NCBI GenBank assembly: GCA_900541915.1
Contig: UQLS01000010.1
Span: 1-64,000 of the forward strand
Source: an uncultured Phascolarctobacterium sp.
GTDB taxonomy: Bacteria > Bacillota > Negativicutes > Acidaminococcales > Acidaminococcaceae
Direction: 5' to 3'
DNA: 64,000 nt
Below, piece after piece: positions 25,721-34,083 of this stretch; positions within the stretch are counted from its first letter, which is position 1, and every line of letters starts with the position of its first letter. The notes under the pieces are model-generated. The model did not search any database. It saw nothing but the letters and a program-made list of their open reading frames with translations, and was not told where the DNA came from. The position numbers were made by a program, and so were the translations under genes.

Positions 25721-26045
25721 GACTGTATCTTACTAATAAATTTGTCTTTCATGTATAAATAAAAGTTAGTTATAAGATACAAAAATATGTTTCAAAAGTA
25801 ACAAATTCTTGTATCTTAAAATCTGTGAAATATTTTTGTTGTAATGAATATTATTTTATAGTAAAATGTTACAAAGTATCGGTAAAATTTATGCTGATCT
25901 TATCCTGTTAACTATTGTTAGTGCTTTTGAAGTATTACATGATAAATTATTCTGTCTGAATGTCTTCGAGATTAGGCGGCAAATGTATTACTGTTCGGAC
26001 TGACAGCAGGAAATAATTACTGTAAAGAGGAAAGGCGTGTTGTTG
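25721..26045. other. Gene-free AT-rich leader before the amino acid transporter
   Basis: About 325 bases without a plausible gene. It holds a perfect inverted repeat (25773-25818), a weak promoter candidate TTGTTG-15 bases-TATAGT (25836-25862), and repeated GTAACA/TGTTAC words. The last 100 bases are less AT-rich and might fold in RNA, but I recognise no riboswitch or T-box. Confidence 0.5.
25773..25818. repeat. 10-bp inverted repeat TAAGATACAA / TTGTATCTTA
   Basis: Perfect 10-base arms at 25773-25782 and 25809-25818 with 26 bases between. It lies upstream of the candidate promoter of the amino acid ABC transporter and has no U-run, so an operator is more likely than a terminator. Confidence 0.45.
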
Positions 26046-26891
26046 ATGAACTTGAAAAAATTCTTAAAAGCTGCTGTATGCGGCGCTATGATTGCTGCTT
26101 TGGCTGTTACTGCAGGCTGCGGCGACAGCGATAAAAAAGCTGAAGGCAAAAAAGTACTGAAAGTTGGTATGGAATGTGCTTATGCTCCTTACAACTGGTC
26201 CCAAACTTCTGCTGAAGGCGGCGCTGTTAAAATTGAAGGCACCAGTGAATATGCTTATGGTTATGACGTAATCATGGCTAAAAAACTGGCTGACTCCATG
26301 GGCGCAGAACTGCAGATTCAGAAAATTGAATGGGATGGACTTGCTCCGGCAGTAGTAAGTGGTAAAATTGATGCTGCTATCGCAGGTATGTCCATTACCT
26401 CCAAACGTAAAGAAACTGTTGACTTTACCAAACCTTATTACTATGCAAATGTAGTTGCTCTGGTTAAAAAAGATTCTCCGCAAGCTCAGGCTAAAAGCGT
26501 AGAAGACCTCAGAGGTTCTGTTGCAACTTCTCAGCTGAACACCATCTGGTATGACCAAATTGACCAAGTTCCTGAAGTTACCAAACTGCCGGCAATTGAT
26601 ACTGTTCCCGGTATGGTAGTTGCTCTGAAATCCGGCAAATGCAACCTGATTGTTACCGATATCCCGACTGCTAAGGCTGCTGCTTATGCAAACCCTGAAT
26701 TGGTAATGGTTACTTTCCCGGAAGACAAAGGCTTCAAGACTTCCAGAGAAGATGTTGAAATCGGTATTGCTGTTCAAAAGGGCAACAAAGAACTGCTTGA
26801 CGCTATGAACAAAGTTCTGGGCGGTATGACTGAAGCTGACTTCAATAAGATTATGGATGAAGCTATCCAAAAACAACCCCTGGTAAAATAA
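26046..26891 (+). CDS. Amino acid ABC transporter substrate-binding lipoprotein
   Basis: A 281-residue extracytoplasmic solute receptor of the family 3 (SBP_bac_3) type for polar amino acids. It starts with a lipoprotein signal peptide (positive MNLKKFLKAA, hydrophobic core, ALAVTAGC with C25 as the lipid anchor). The mature part has the family's GYDVIMAKKLADSMG, AAIAGMSITSKRKETVDFTKPYY and later TVPGMVVALKSGKCNLIV segments. The start may also be GTG 26037, three codons upstream, closer to AGAGG. It is the first gene of a receptor-permease-ATPase operon. The amino acid bound cannot be told. Confidence 0.9.
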   Translation: MNLKKFLKAAVCGAMIAALAVTAGCGDSDKKAEGKKVLKVGMECAYAPYNWSQTSAEGGAVKIEGTSEYAYGYDVIMAKKLADSMGAELQIQKIEWDGLAPAVVSGKIDAAIAGMSITSKRKETVDFTKPYYYANVVALVKKDSPQAQAKSVEDLRGSVATSQLNTIWYDQIDQVPEVTKLPAIDTVPGMVVALKSGKCNLIVTDIPTAKAAAYANPELVMVTFPEDKGFKTSREDVEIGIAVQKGNKELLDAMNKVLGGMTEADFNKIMDEAIQKQPLVK

Positions 26892-26915
26892 AAGCCTGTA
26901 ATTTTAGGGCGGCAG

Positions 26916-26940
26916 GTAGTGCCGCCCTTATTGTATTATT
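26916..26940 (+). terminator. Intra-operon hairpin between receptor and permease genes
   Basis: A 9-bp G+C-rich stem AGGGCGGCA/TGCCGCCCT with a 5-base loop, followed by a poor T-run (TATTGTATT). Such hairpins often raise receptor mRNA level over the downstream genes by protecting the 3' end or causing partial termination. Confidence 0.6.
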
Positions 26941-26970
26941 GATAAAGATTAAACGAAGGTGGTGCCTCCT

Positions 26971-27765
26971 ATGCCGGAAACATTTTTTGGTTGGGTAGCA
27001 TTTTTACTGGATCAGTATGGAACTGTTTTAATAAAAGGTGCTGTAGTAACTTTGTTACTGGCTATAGTTGGTACCTTTATAGGTTGTCTGATTGGTCTGG
27101 TTGTAGGTATTATCCAAACAATTCCTTTAGATGAAAATGATGGAAAAATAAAAAAAGCTTTTGTTAAAGCGGTGCAGTGGTTACTTGATGCTTATGTGGA
27201 AGTGTTCCGCGGAACGCCTATGATTGTTCAGGCGATGGTTGTTTACTATGGCGCTATGAGCTTGTTTGATATTGATATGTCGCCGATGTTTGCCGGTTTC
27301 CTGGTTGTTTCTATTAACACCGGTGCTTACATGGCAGAAACCGTCCGCGGCGGTATTGAATCTGTTGACGTTGGCCAGAAAGAAGCTGCTGTTGCCATCG
27401 GTATGGACCATTTCCAGACTATGCGCTGTGTTATTTTGCCGCAGGCTCTGCGCAATGTTATGCCGCAGCTGGGCAATAACTTGATTATCAACATTAAAGA
27501 TACTTCTGTTTTGAACGTTATTTCTGTAACAGAACTGTATTTTGCTTCTAAGTCTGCTGCAGGTGTTTACTATAAGTATTTTGAAATTTTCTTCATTACC
27601 TGCGTAATTTATTTTATCATGACCTTCACTGCTTCCAGACTGCTGCGCTGGATGGAAAGCAAGATGGACGGTCCGAAGGATTATCAGCTGGTAGAATATG
27701 ATCCGATGATGGATCCTTGCGGACATGTACCGCTGCCTACTAAAAAACAGAAAGGGCGGTATTAA
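26971..27765 (+). CDS. Amino acid ABC transporter permease
   Basis: A 264-residue HisM/GlnP-type inner-membrane permease with about five membrane segments. The EAA loop for contact with the ATPase is EAAVAIGMDHFQTMRCVILPQA (residues ~145-165 region), preceded by VEVFRGTPMIVQ, a family hallmark. The start is ATG 26971 after AAGGTGG; two in-frame GTG codons at 26959/26962 overlap that ribosome site. A polar C-terminal tail of about 30 residues (ending TKKQKGRY) is longer than usual. The ATPase gene starts 3 bases after the stop. Confidence 0.92.
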   Translation: MPETFFGWVAFLLDQYGTVLIKGAVVTLLLAIVGTFIGCLIGLVVGIIQTIPLDENDGKIKKAFVKAVQWLLDAYVEVFRGTPMIVQAMVVYYGAMSLFDIDMSPMFAGFLVVSINTGAYMAETVRGGIESVDVGQKEAAVAIGMDHFQTMRCVILPQALRNVMPQLGNNLIINIKDTSVLNVISVTELYFASKSAAGVYYKYFEIFFITCVIYFIMTFTASRLLRWMESKMDGPKDYQLVEYDPMMDPCGHVPLPTKKQKGRY

Positions 27766-27768
27766 GCT

Positions 27769-28515
27769 ATGGAAAATAAAGAACTTTTAGTATCTGTCAA
27801 AGATCTGAAAAAAAGCTTTGGTGAAAGAGAAATCCTCAAGGGAATCAGCTTTGATATTTATCGCGGTGATGTTGTCTGCATTATCGGTCCTTCCGGCAGC
27901 GGCAAGTCTACTCTTATTCGCTGCATCAATCATCTGGAGCAGCCTACTGACGGAGAAATCCTGTACCGTGGTCAGAGTCTGAAAGATGCTTTTAAGAAGC
28001 TGACACTGTATCGTACTAAGGTAGGTATGGTATTCCAGTCCTTTAACCTGTTTAACAACATGACTGTATTGGAAAACTGTACCGTAGGTCAGATTAAGGT
28101 TTTAGGCAAAAACAAGGAAGAAGCTAATGCCACTGCTTTGAAATATCTTAAGCATGTAGGTATGGACAGCTATGTTAATGCCAAACCGCACCAGCTTTCC
28201 GGCGGTCAGAAGCAGCGTGTAGCTATTGCAAGAGCACTGGCACTGGAACCGGAAGTATTGCTGATGGACGAACCGACTTCTGCTCTGGATCCAGAGATGG
28301 TTGGCGAAGTATTGCACGTTATGCGTGAACTGGCTCAGGAAGGGCTGACCATGGTGATTGTAACTCACGAGATGGCTTTTGCCCGCGATGTATCCAGCAG
28401 GGTTGTGTTCATTGATCAGGGTGTGGTAGCTGAAGATGCTCCGCCTGAAGAATTATTTAACAGACCGAAGAATCAGCGTACAAAAGACTTCCTGAAACGT
28501 TTTCAAAATTTATAG
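27769..28515 (+). CDS. Amino acid ABC transporter ATP-binding protein (GlnQ-like)
   Basis: A 248-residue ABC ATPase that powers the polar amino acid importer. Walker [11 protein letters not shown]-loop VFQSFNLF, signature [15 protein letters not shown], Walker [15 protein letters not shown] and the switch [11 protein letters not shown] are complete and typical of the GlnQ/HisP group. It follows the permease by 3 bases and ends at a strong terminator, completing a three-gene operon with a single permease, so the permease is expected to homodimerise. Confidence 0.94.
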   Translation: MENKELLVSVKDLKKSFGEREILKGISFDIYRGDVVCIIGPSGSGKSTLIRCINHLEQPTDGEILYRGQSLKDAFKKLTLYRTKVGMVFQSFNLFNNMTVLENCTVGQIKVLGKNKEEANATALKYLKHVGMDSYVNAKPHQLSGGQKQRVAIARALALEPEVLLMDEPTSALDPEMVGEVLHVMRELAQEGLTMVIVTHEMAFARDVSSRVVFIDQGVVAEDAPPEELFNRPKNQRTKDFLKRFQNL

Positions 28516-28527
28516 CAGGATAATATG

Positions 28528-28565
28528 CTCTGGCTGTAGAAATATACAGCCAGAGTTTTTTATTT
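28528..28565 (+). terminator. Terminator of the amino acid transporter operon
   Basis: An 11-bp perfect stem CTCTGGCTGTA/TACAGCCAGAG with a 6-base loop is followed by TTTTTTATTT. Confidence 0.92.
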
Positions 28566-28588
28566 CCTTGATGAAAGAAGGGTTGAAG

Positions 28589-30145
28589 GTGAAAAGATTA
28601 TTGCTGATGTTTTTGATGGCAGTTATGCTTTATAGCTTGCCGGCAGCAGCGGCAGAAAAAGGCACCATTTTATATATACCTATGGATAACAGACCGGTAT
28701 GTCTGGACTACAGTGTTCAGACTATGCGTGAAGCTGGTTGGGATGTAAAGGTACCGCCAAGAGAATATATTGCTTCTGCTGATAAAAATGGTGATCCGGA
28801 GAAAATGTTTGCCTGGCTGCAGGAAAATATGCCGGAATCATTGGCTGTAGTCGCTTCTTCTGATGCACTTTTATATGGCGGACTGGTAGGTTCGAGAACG
28901 CATGAAATACCGCTGGAAGTAATCAAAGAACGTGCCCAGATGCTGCTGGATCTGAAAAAGAATTACGGCAATAAGCTGGTTTATGTATTTACTACGATTA
29001 TGCGTTCTCCCAAGATGAGCAGCGCGCCGGTAGAGCCGGAGTATTATGCTCAGTGGGGCAGCCAGATTTTCCGTTTAGGTGCGCTTGAAGATAAGCTGGA
29101 AGCCAAGGAAATAACCCGTAAGGAAGTAAAAGAACTGGCTGAGCTGCGTCTTGCTATTCCGAGAGAAATTTTGGAAGATATGTACAGCCGCAGACATAAT
29201 AATATTAAGGCTACGGAGCTTTTAATGCACGGTGTGGAAAGCGGCGATTTTGATTATATGCTGGTTGGCCGTGACGATACTGCTACTTATTCGCAGGCTC
29301 ATAGAGAAGCCAGAGATTTGGACATTCTGGTTAATGAACTGCCTAAAGAACGCATCCGCTTTTTTGCCGGTGCAGATCAGCTGGGTTTGCTGCTTTTAAG
29401 CAGGGCATCAACAAGACTGCAGTATCATTTGCCCTTTGTTAATACTGTTTATGCGCCTGGTACTGCCGGCAGTACTATTCCGTCCTATGAAGATGATACT
29501 GTTGCAGTAAGCGCTAAACATCATATTTATGCGGTAGGGGCTATCCCTGTGGCAGCTAATAAAGCTGCAGAACTGACTTTAGCTTTGAATACGCCCAGCA
29601 ATGGTGTTACTTTGGAAGCTTCCAACGCGGCTAATAATTATACTGTGACACCGGAAACTGAGAAGTTTACCAAAAAGCTGCATCGTTTGCTGGATGAAGG
29701 CAGAAATGTAGCGGTTGCAGATATTAAATATGGCAACGGAGCTGATAATGCGCTGGTAAGCACCTTGTTTAAAAATGGCGATGCTTATCGTCTGACTGCT
29801 TACAGTGGCTGGAATACAGCTGGAAACTCTTTGGGGTTTGCTTTGGCACAAGGTTTGCTGAGTGATATGTACAGAAGTGGTGCTAAAGATGAGCTGCTTA
29901 ATATCAGATATCTAGACGACTGGGCATATCAGTCCAATGTCAGGATGCGCGTTTATCAGGAGCTTATTTGGCCTAATCATTGGCCTAACAGCGGGCTGAA
30001 TCCTGAGCAGGTTAAGGCTGCAGAAGAACGGATTACCAGTGATATTTATGAAGTTGCAGAACCGGTTATGGGAACTGCAGTACAGAAGTATCGTTTCACT
30101 CTGCCCTGGCAGAGAATGTTTGAGGTTTATGTAGCGGAAAAATAG
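28589..30145 (+). CDS. Secreted DUF4127 family protein
   Basis: A 518-residue protein matching DUF4127, a family of unknown function. It begins with a signal peptide (KRLLLMFLMAVML... ending AAAA-EKG), then the family opening TILYIPMDNRPVCLDY. Conserved polar stretches include SSDALLYGGLVGSRTH, VGRDDTATYSQAHRE and AYSGWNTAGNSLG, giving the look of a periplasmic enzyme. Start chosen as GTG 28589, 6 bases after GAAGGG; ATG 28571 would overlap the preceding terminator's T-run region and has no ribosome site. It lies alone between two terminators, so it is monocistronic and its promoter may be read-through from upstream. Confidence 0.85.
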   Translation: MKRLLLMFLMAVMLYSLPAAAAEKGTILYIPMDNRPVCLDYSVQTMREAGWDVKVPPREYIASADKNGDPEKMFAWLQENMPESLAVVASSDALLYGGLVGSRTHEIPLEVIKERAQMLLDLKKNYGNKLVYVFTTIMRSPKMSSAPVEPEYYAQWGSQIFRLGALEDKLEAKEITRKEVKELAELRLAIPREILEDMYSRRHNNIKATELLMHGVESGDFDYMLVGRDDTATYSQAHREARDLDILVNELPKERIRFFAGADQLGLLLLSRASTRLQYHLPFVNTVYAPGTAGSTIPSYEDDTVAVSAKHHIYAVGAIPVAANKAAELTLALNTPSNGVTLEASNAANNYTVTPETEKFTKKLHRLLDEGRNVAVADIKYGNGADNALVSTLFKNGDAYRLTAYSGWNTAGNSLGFALAQGLLSDMYRSGAKDELLNIRYLDDWAYQSNVRMRVYQELIWPNHWPNSGLNPEQVKAAEERITSDIYEVAEPVMGTAVQKYRFTLPWQRMFEVYVAEK

Positions 30146-30148
30146 TAT

Positions 30149-30177
30149 AAAACGGCTGCCGCAAGGCAGCCGTTTTT
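30149..30177 (+). terminator. Terminator after the DUF4127 gene
   Basis: A 12-bp perfect stem AAAACGGCTGCC/GGCAGCCGTTTT with a GCAA tetraloop, followed by T. The ribosome site of the next gene begins 4 bases after it. Confidence 0.88.
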
Positions 30178-30193
30178 GATAAGGAGGTATTTT

Positions 30194-30784
30194 ATGAATG
30201 AAATAATAAGACTGGCACATCCCGAGGATGCTGCTGCTATATTAGGCGTTTATCGGCCTTTTATTACTGATACAGCTATTTCTTTTGAATATACAGTTCC
30301 GTCAATAGCTGAATTTGCAGAAAGAATACGAAGTATCACGTCAGAATATCCTTATCTGGTTTATGAACGGGAGGGTAAGATAGAAGGCTATGCTTATGTA
30401 CACCGCTATTTGGAAAGAGCAGCTTACCAGTGGGATGTAGAAGTTACTGTTTATTTATCTGATGCAGTACGCGGCAGCGGGATTGGAGCAAAGTTGTATG
30501 CTGCGATGGAAAAGCTGCTGCAGCTGCAGGGAATTATCAATTTATATGCCTGCATTACAGCGTCTAATCAGGAAAGTATTAATTTTCATGCCAAAACTGG
30601 TTATAAAATGGTCGGAACTTTTCATAAGGCCGGGTTTAAATTGGGCGAATGGCAGGATGTAGTCTGGATGGAGAAAGCTATTGGCTGTTATAGTGATAAG
30701 CCGCAAGAGCCTCTGCCTTTTACTGCACTGAATGATGCGGATGTAGCAGCTGTTTTGGCAGGCTTTAATGAGGTACGGAAATGA
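30194..30784 (+). CDS. GNAT family N-acetyltransferase (phosphinothricin/methionine-sulfone type)
   Basis: A 196-residue GNAT enzyme resembling the Pat/MddA group that acetylates phosphinothricin-like or oxidised-methionine amines with acetyl-CoA. Characteristic are RLAHPEDAAAILGVYRPFI, TAISFEYTVPS, and the acetyl-CoA loop VRGSGIGAKLY, followed by INLYACITASNQESINFHAKTG. An about 30-residue C-terminal extension (CYSDKPQEPLPFT...) is beyond the core fold. AAGGAGGT precedes ATG 30194. Its stop overlaps the start of the NRAMP gene by 4 bases (ATGA), an unexpected pairing. Substrate unknown. Confidence 0.87.
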   Translation: MNEIIRLAHPEDAAAILGVYRPFITDTAISFEYTVPSIAEFAERIRSITSEYPYLVYEREGKIEGYAYVHRYLERAAYQWDVEVTVYLSDAVRGSGIGAKLYAAMEKLLQLQGIINLYACITASNQESINFHAKTGYKMVGTFHKAGFKLGEWQDVVWMEKAIGCYSDKPQEPLPFTALNDADVAAVLAGFNEVRK

Positions 30785-32046
30785 ATTTATACGATTACGA
30801 AAAAAAGCATACAACTAGCGAGAAAGCGCGTGAACTGCTGAGGTATTTGGGGCCTGGTCTTTTAATTACCGTAGGCTTTATTGATCCTGGTAACTGGGCA
30901 TCAAATCTGGCTGCTGGCGCTGAATATGGCTATGTATTACTGTGGATGGTAACACTTTCGACTATTATGCTGATAGTATTGCAGCATAATGCTGCTCATC
31001 TTGGCATAGCTACAGGTCTTTGTTTGTCGGAAGCAGCAACAGAATATTTGCCTAAATGGCTTTCACGGCCGCTGCTCTTTTCAGGAGTGCTGGCTGCCAT
31101 TGCTACAGCTATGGCGGAGATATTAGGCGGGGCCATTGCTTTGAATCTGCTTTTTAATTTGCCGCTGTGGCTGGGCAGTATTATGATGGCGGCACTATGT
31201 TCATGGCTGCTGCGTTCTAATTCCTACCGCAAAATGGAAAATCTTATTATCGGTTTTGTTTCTCTGATAGGATTATCCTTTTTGGTAGAAATCATCATGG
31301 TACCATTGGATTGGGGAGCTGCAGCTTCCGGCTGGGTAACGCCGGCTGTACCGCAAGGGTCGCTGTTAGTTATCATGAGTGTTTTGGGCGCCGTAGTAAT
31401 GCCGCATAATTTATTTTTGCATTCTGAGGTTATCCAGAGCAGGCAGTGGAATTTGGAAAATGAGGCTGTTATTAAAAAACAGCTGAAATTTGAGTTTTTA
31501 GATACCATTCTGTCGATGGGTATTGGCTGGGCCATTAACAGTGCCATGATACTTATTGCAGCAGCAGTCTTTTTTGCCAATGGTGTGCAGGTAGATGACT
31601 TGGGACAGGCTACAGAAATGCTGAAGCCCTTGCTTGGCAGCAGTGCGGCACTAATCTTTGCTGTGGCGCTGCTTTTTGCCGGCATTTCTTCTACTGTTAC
31701 TGCCGGTATGGCAGGTGGCAGTATTTATGCCGGGATTTTTGGGGAAAGCTATGATATCAAGGATTATCATTCCTGGCATGGCGTTCTGCTTACCTATTGG
31801 CTGGCCGTACTGATTATTCTTTTTGTTGAGGATCCGTTTACAGGGCTGATTTATTCACAGATGGCATTAAGTGTACAGCTGCCTTGGACTATCGGATTGC
31901 TTATCTATTTAACTTCTTCTAAAAAAGTTATGGGCAAATATGCCAATAATACCAGATTAAAAGCTACATTAGGTGTAATTGGTGCAATCGTGATTATATT
32001 GAATATTATGCTGTTGCTTGAATCTTTTGGACTGGCAGCCTTTTAG
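30781..32046 (+). CDS. NRAMP family divalent metal transporter
   Basis: A 421-residue, 11-segment membrane protein of the NRAMP (MntH/SLC11) family. The metal site is canonical: DPGNW in segment 1 (GFIDPGNWAS) and MPHN in segment 6 (AVVMPHNLFLHSE), with the Met that favours Mn2+/Fe2+ over Mg2+. It is translationally coupled to the upstream acetyltransferase and followed by a terminator. No MntR or Fur gene or clear box is adjacent. Function as proton-coupled Mn2+/Fe2+ importer is inferred from the family. Confidence 0.9.
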   Translation: MNLYDYEKKHTTSEKARELLRYLGPGLLITVGFIDPGNWASNLAAGAEYGYVLLWMVTLSTIMLIVLQHNAAHLGIATGLCLSEAATEYLPKWLSRPLLFSGVLAAIATAMAEILGGAIALNLLFNLPLWLGSIMMAALCSWLLRSNSYRKMENLIIGFVSLIGLSFLVEIIMVPLDWGAAASGWVTPAVPQGSLLVIMSVLGAVVMPHNLFLHSEVIQSRQWNLENEAVIKKQLKFEFLDTILSMGIGWAINSAMILIAAAVFFANGVQVDDLGQATEMLKPLLGSSAALIFAVALLFAGISSTVTAGMAGGSIYAGIFGESYDIKDYHSWHGVLLTYWLAVLIILFVEDPFTGLIYSQMALSVQLPWTIGLLIYLTSSKKVMGKYANNTRLKATLGVIGAIVIILNIMLLLESFGLAAF

Positions 32047-32053
32047 AAATGAT

Positions 32054-32093
32054 AAAAGCCGGAAAAGCCATTGAAAGACTTTTTCGGCTTTTG
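32054..32093. terminator. Bidirectional terminator between NRAMP and DUF554 genes
   Basis: AAAAGCCGGAAAAG pairs with CTTTTTCGGCTTTT (one G-U), with an 11-base loop. It separates two convergent genes. Confidence 0.75.
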
Positions 32094-32125
32094 TGTTGAG
32101 AAAGTAATATTATTGCATATAAGAG

Positions 32126-32842
32126 TTATTGATGCAGAAATGTTAACAACAAACTAAAAAAGTGTGAAACTGGAAAAATAAGAATTAGAGCAGGCAAAAG
32201 ATTGACTAATTTAAGTGTTATGAGTTCTAAGATGCTCATTCCTAAAATGATGGTCAACAGGCCGCCGATAGCAATAAAATCGGCAATCATGTTGGCAGTG
32301 ATAAAAGCTGTAAGAAAATTAGAAATGCAGAAAAGTGACAGCATGATACAGCTTTGAGGCAATAATATAAATAAAATAGGCTTGCCTAAACGAGAAGCGA
32401 AAATGAGCGAAGCAAGAATATCCATAACAGCTTTGGAAATTAGAATACTGCTGTCGCCGCTGATACCTTCGTTAAAAGCGCCGAAAATATTGGTGCCGCT
32501 GGCACAGAAAGTTATGGTAACGATAATATAAAATTCGATGTATTGTTCGTGGTCACCAATATCATTGAATTTAAATTTTTTGATAATAGCAAGAATAAAA
32601 GCTTTTAATTTAGTATCACAGTTTAGACTTTCGCCAAGTAAATAGCCGAAAATTAGTGCAAAGATGACAGCAGGCAGTGAGTTTATCTTCATTAAAGATA
32701 CGATACCTATTGTTAAAGCGCATATTCCAAAAATTTTGATTAAAGATACTTTAATTCCTTCCGGCATTAAATGTTTGAAATTAATGCCTATGATACTTCC
32801 AATTAAAATACTGAGCAGGTCTGAAACTATTCCTATGGGCAT
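32126..32842 (-). CDS. DUF554 family membrane protein
   Basis: A 238-residue hydrophobic protein with about seven membrane segments that fits DUF554 (YdfK-like), a family of unknown function. The start GIVSDLLSILIGSIIGI, the CASGTNIFGAFNEGISGD segment and the final GGLLTIILGMSILEL are the conserved parts I recognise. Its base composition is more A+T-rich than most neighbours (many Lys/Ile/Asn codons with A or T), hinting at recent transfer or relaxed codon use. GGAGG lies before the ATG on the minus strand. It stands alone. Confidence 0.82.
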   Translation of the reverse strand: MPIGIVSDLLSILIGSIIGINFKHLMPEGIKVSLIKIFGICALTIGIVSLMKINSLPAVIFALIFGYLLGESLNCDTKLKAFILAIIKKFKFNDIGDHEQYIEFYIIVTITFCASGTNIFGAFNEGISGDSSILISKAVMDILASLIFASRLGKPILFILLPQSCIMLSLFCISNFLTAFITANMIADFIAIGGLLTIILGMSILELITLKLVNLLPALILIFPVSHFFSLLLTFLHQ

Positions 32843-32938
32843 AATATTCCTCCAATGACGTTAAAGATACAGCATATTAACATAGATTGTCTTTTAAAGC
32901 AATAGGAGAAAATGTGTTTTGGAGTAATTATTATAAGT

Positions 32939-32980
32939 AAAAAAAGGACTTAACCATTTGCTGGTTAGGTCCTTTTTATG
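32939..32980. terminator. Terminator of the ArsP-like permease gene
   Basis: AAAAAGGACTTAACCA pairs with TGGTTAGGTCCTTTTT (one G-U) around a TTTGC loop. A-tract and T-tract on both sides allow it to work in either direction; on the minus strand it begins 11 bases after the permease stop. Confidence 0.85.
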
Positions 32981-32987
32981 TTGAATT

Positions 32988-33971
32988 TTATAAAATATTG
33001 AAAAGATAACCGATAAGTATAATACCGCAGGAAACGATGGAAACAAATATCAGTAACAGTTTGCAATGCATTACTTTACTGAGCATGATGAGTGAAGGCA
33101 GAGAAATAGTTGTTACGGACATCATCAGAGCAAGTATGGTTCCAGCAGGAACGCCTGCCAGATACAGGGCTTCAGCAATAGGTATGGTACCGAAAATATC
33201 TGCATAAATGGGGATGCCGATAAGGGTGGCTAAAATGACGCCTAAAGGATTACCGCTACCCAGTACATTTAAAATCAGCTGCTGAGGAATCCAGTTGTGT
33301 ATGAGCGCGCCGATGCCTACACCGGCAAGTACATAAGGAAAAACATTGCGGACAATAATCTTTGTATCATTAAGGGCATAGTTGAAGCGCTGTTTTTGGT
33401 TAAAATATTCTGATTCACTGTAAAATTCTCTGATAGCTCCATCAAAAGGAATAAGATACTTCTCCAGGTGTAAAAGAGAAATCAGTTTGCCGCCGGCAAT
33501 TGCCAGTAAAATGCCGACTATTGTGTAGATGATAGCAAATTTCATGCCGAAAAATGAAGCCAGCATCAGCAAAGAGGCCACATCTACCATGGGAGAAGAA
33601 ATTAAAAACGAGAAAGTTAGACCGATGGGCAAGCCTGCTCGTGTGAAGCCAATAAAGATTGGCACGCTGGAACAAGAACAAAAAGGAGTGACTGTTCCTA
33701 AAAGAGCAGCGGCAACATTACCGGTAAGACCTGAGTAGTGTGTAAGTAAGCGTTTGGTTTTTTCCGGGGGGAAATAGGATTGAATATAGGAAATAAGAAA
33801 AATTAATGTTACTAAAAGTAAGGTGATTTTAATAGTATCATACAGGAAGAAATGTATACTGCCCCAGATTGGTGAAGATGGATCTGCCTGTAAATAGTGC
33901 TGCAATATTTGCCAGATAAGATTGTTAAGCCATTGCATGCCAAGTACTTGGCTGATAAAAAAATCAAACAT
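32988..33971 (-). CDS. ArsP-like permease (PF03773, YraQ/DUF318 type)
   Basis: A 327-residue permease with about eight membrane segments in two repeats. The motif TPFCSCSSVPIFIGFTRAG (around residue 100), conserved in ArsP, and the matching second-half GIPIYADIFGTIPIAEAL are clear. ArsP exports trivalent organoarsenicals; YraQ-type relatives have no known substrate. Support for a metalloid role comes from context: an ArsR-type regulator gene lies just upstream on the same strand and a palindrome sits in the promoter spacer between them. AGGAGG precedes the ATG. Confidence 0.82.
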   Translation of the reverse strand: MFDFFISQVLGMQWLNNLIWQILQHYLQADPSSPIWGSIHFFLYDTIKITLLLVTLIFLISYIQSYFPPEKTKRLLTHYSGLTGNVAAALLGTVTPFCSCSSVPIFIGFTRAGLPIGLTFSFLISSPMVDVASLLMLASFFGMKFAIIYTIVGILLAIAGGKLISLLHLEKYLIPFDGAIREFYSESEYFNQKQRFNYALNDTKIIVRNVFPYVLAGVGIGALIHNWIPQQLILNVLGSGNPLGVILATLIGIPIYADIFGTIPIAEALYLAGVPAGTILALMMSVTTISLPSLIMLSKVMHCKLLLIFVSIVSCGIILIGYLFNIL

Positions 33972-34016
33972 GTTAGCCTCCTATAAATCAAAAAAACTTG
34001 ATGTTAAAAGTAAAAT

Positions 34017-34041
34017 AAAAGAGAAGCATTGCTTCTCTTTT
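34017..34041 (-). terminator. Hairpin at the arsR / permease junction
   Basis: An 11-bp perfect stem AAAAGAGAAGC/GCTTCTCTTTT with a 3-base loop, followed on the minus strand by ATTTTACTTTT. It may stop read-through from arsR; since the permease promoter starts at about 34038, it also lies at the very 5' end of that transcript and could stabilise it. Confidence 0.6.
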
Positions 34042-34044
34042 ATT

Positions 34045-34072
34045 ATTATATCAAATTATTTTGATTTGACAA
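34045..34072 (-). promoter_or_regulatory. Promoter with ArsR-type operator before the ArsP-like permease
   Basis: On the minus strand TTGTCA and TATAAT are separated by 16 bases. The spacer holds the palindrome ATCAAA-4 bases-TTTGAT (34050-34065), the kind of AT-rich dyad bound by ArsR/SmtB repressors. It lies only 19 bases after the arsR stop codon, so the permease has its own controlled promoter. Confidence 0.65.
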
Positions 34073-34083
34073 GATATGTAGTT

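Noticed and set aside
28568..28588. Upstream TTG/ATG starts for the DUF4127 gene
   Set aside because: No ribosome site precedes them and they lie next to the previous terminator's T-run; GTG 28589 has GAAGGG at the right distance and gives a clean signal peptide.
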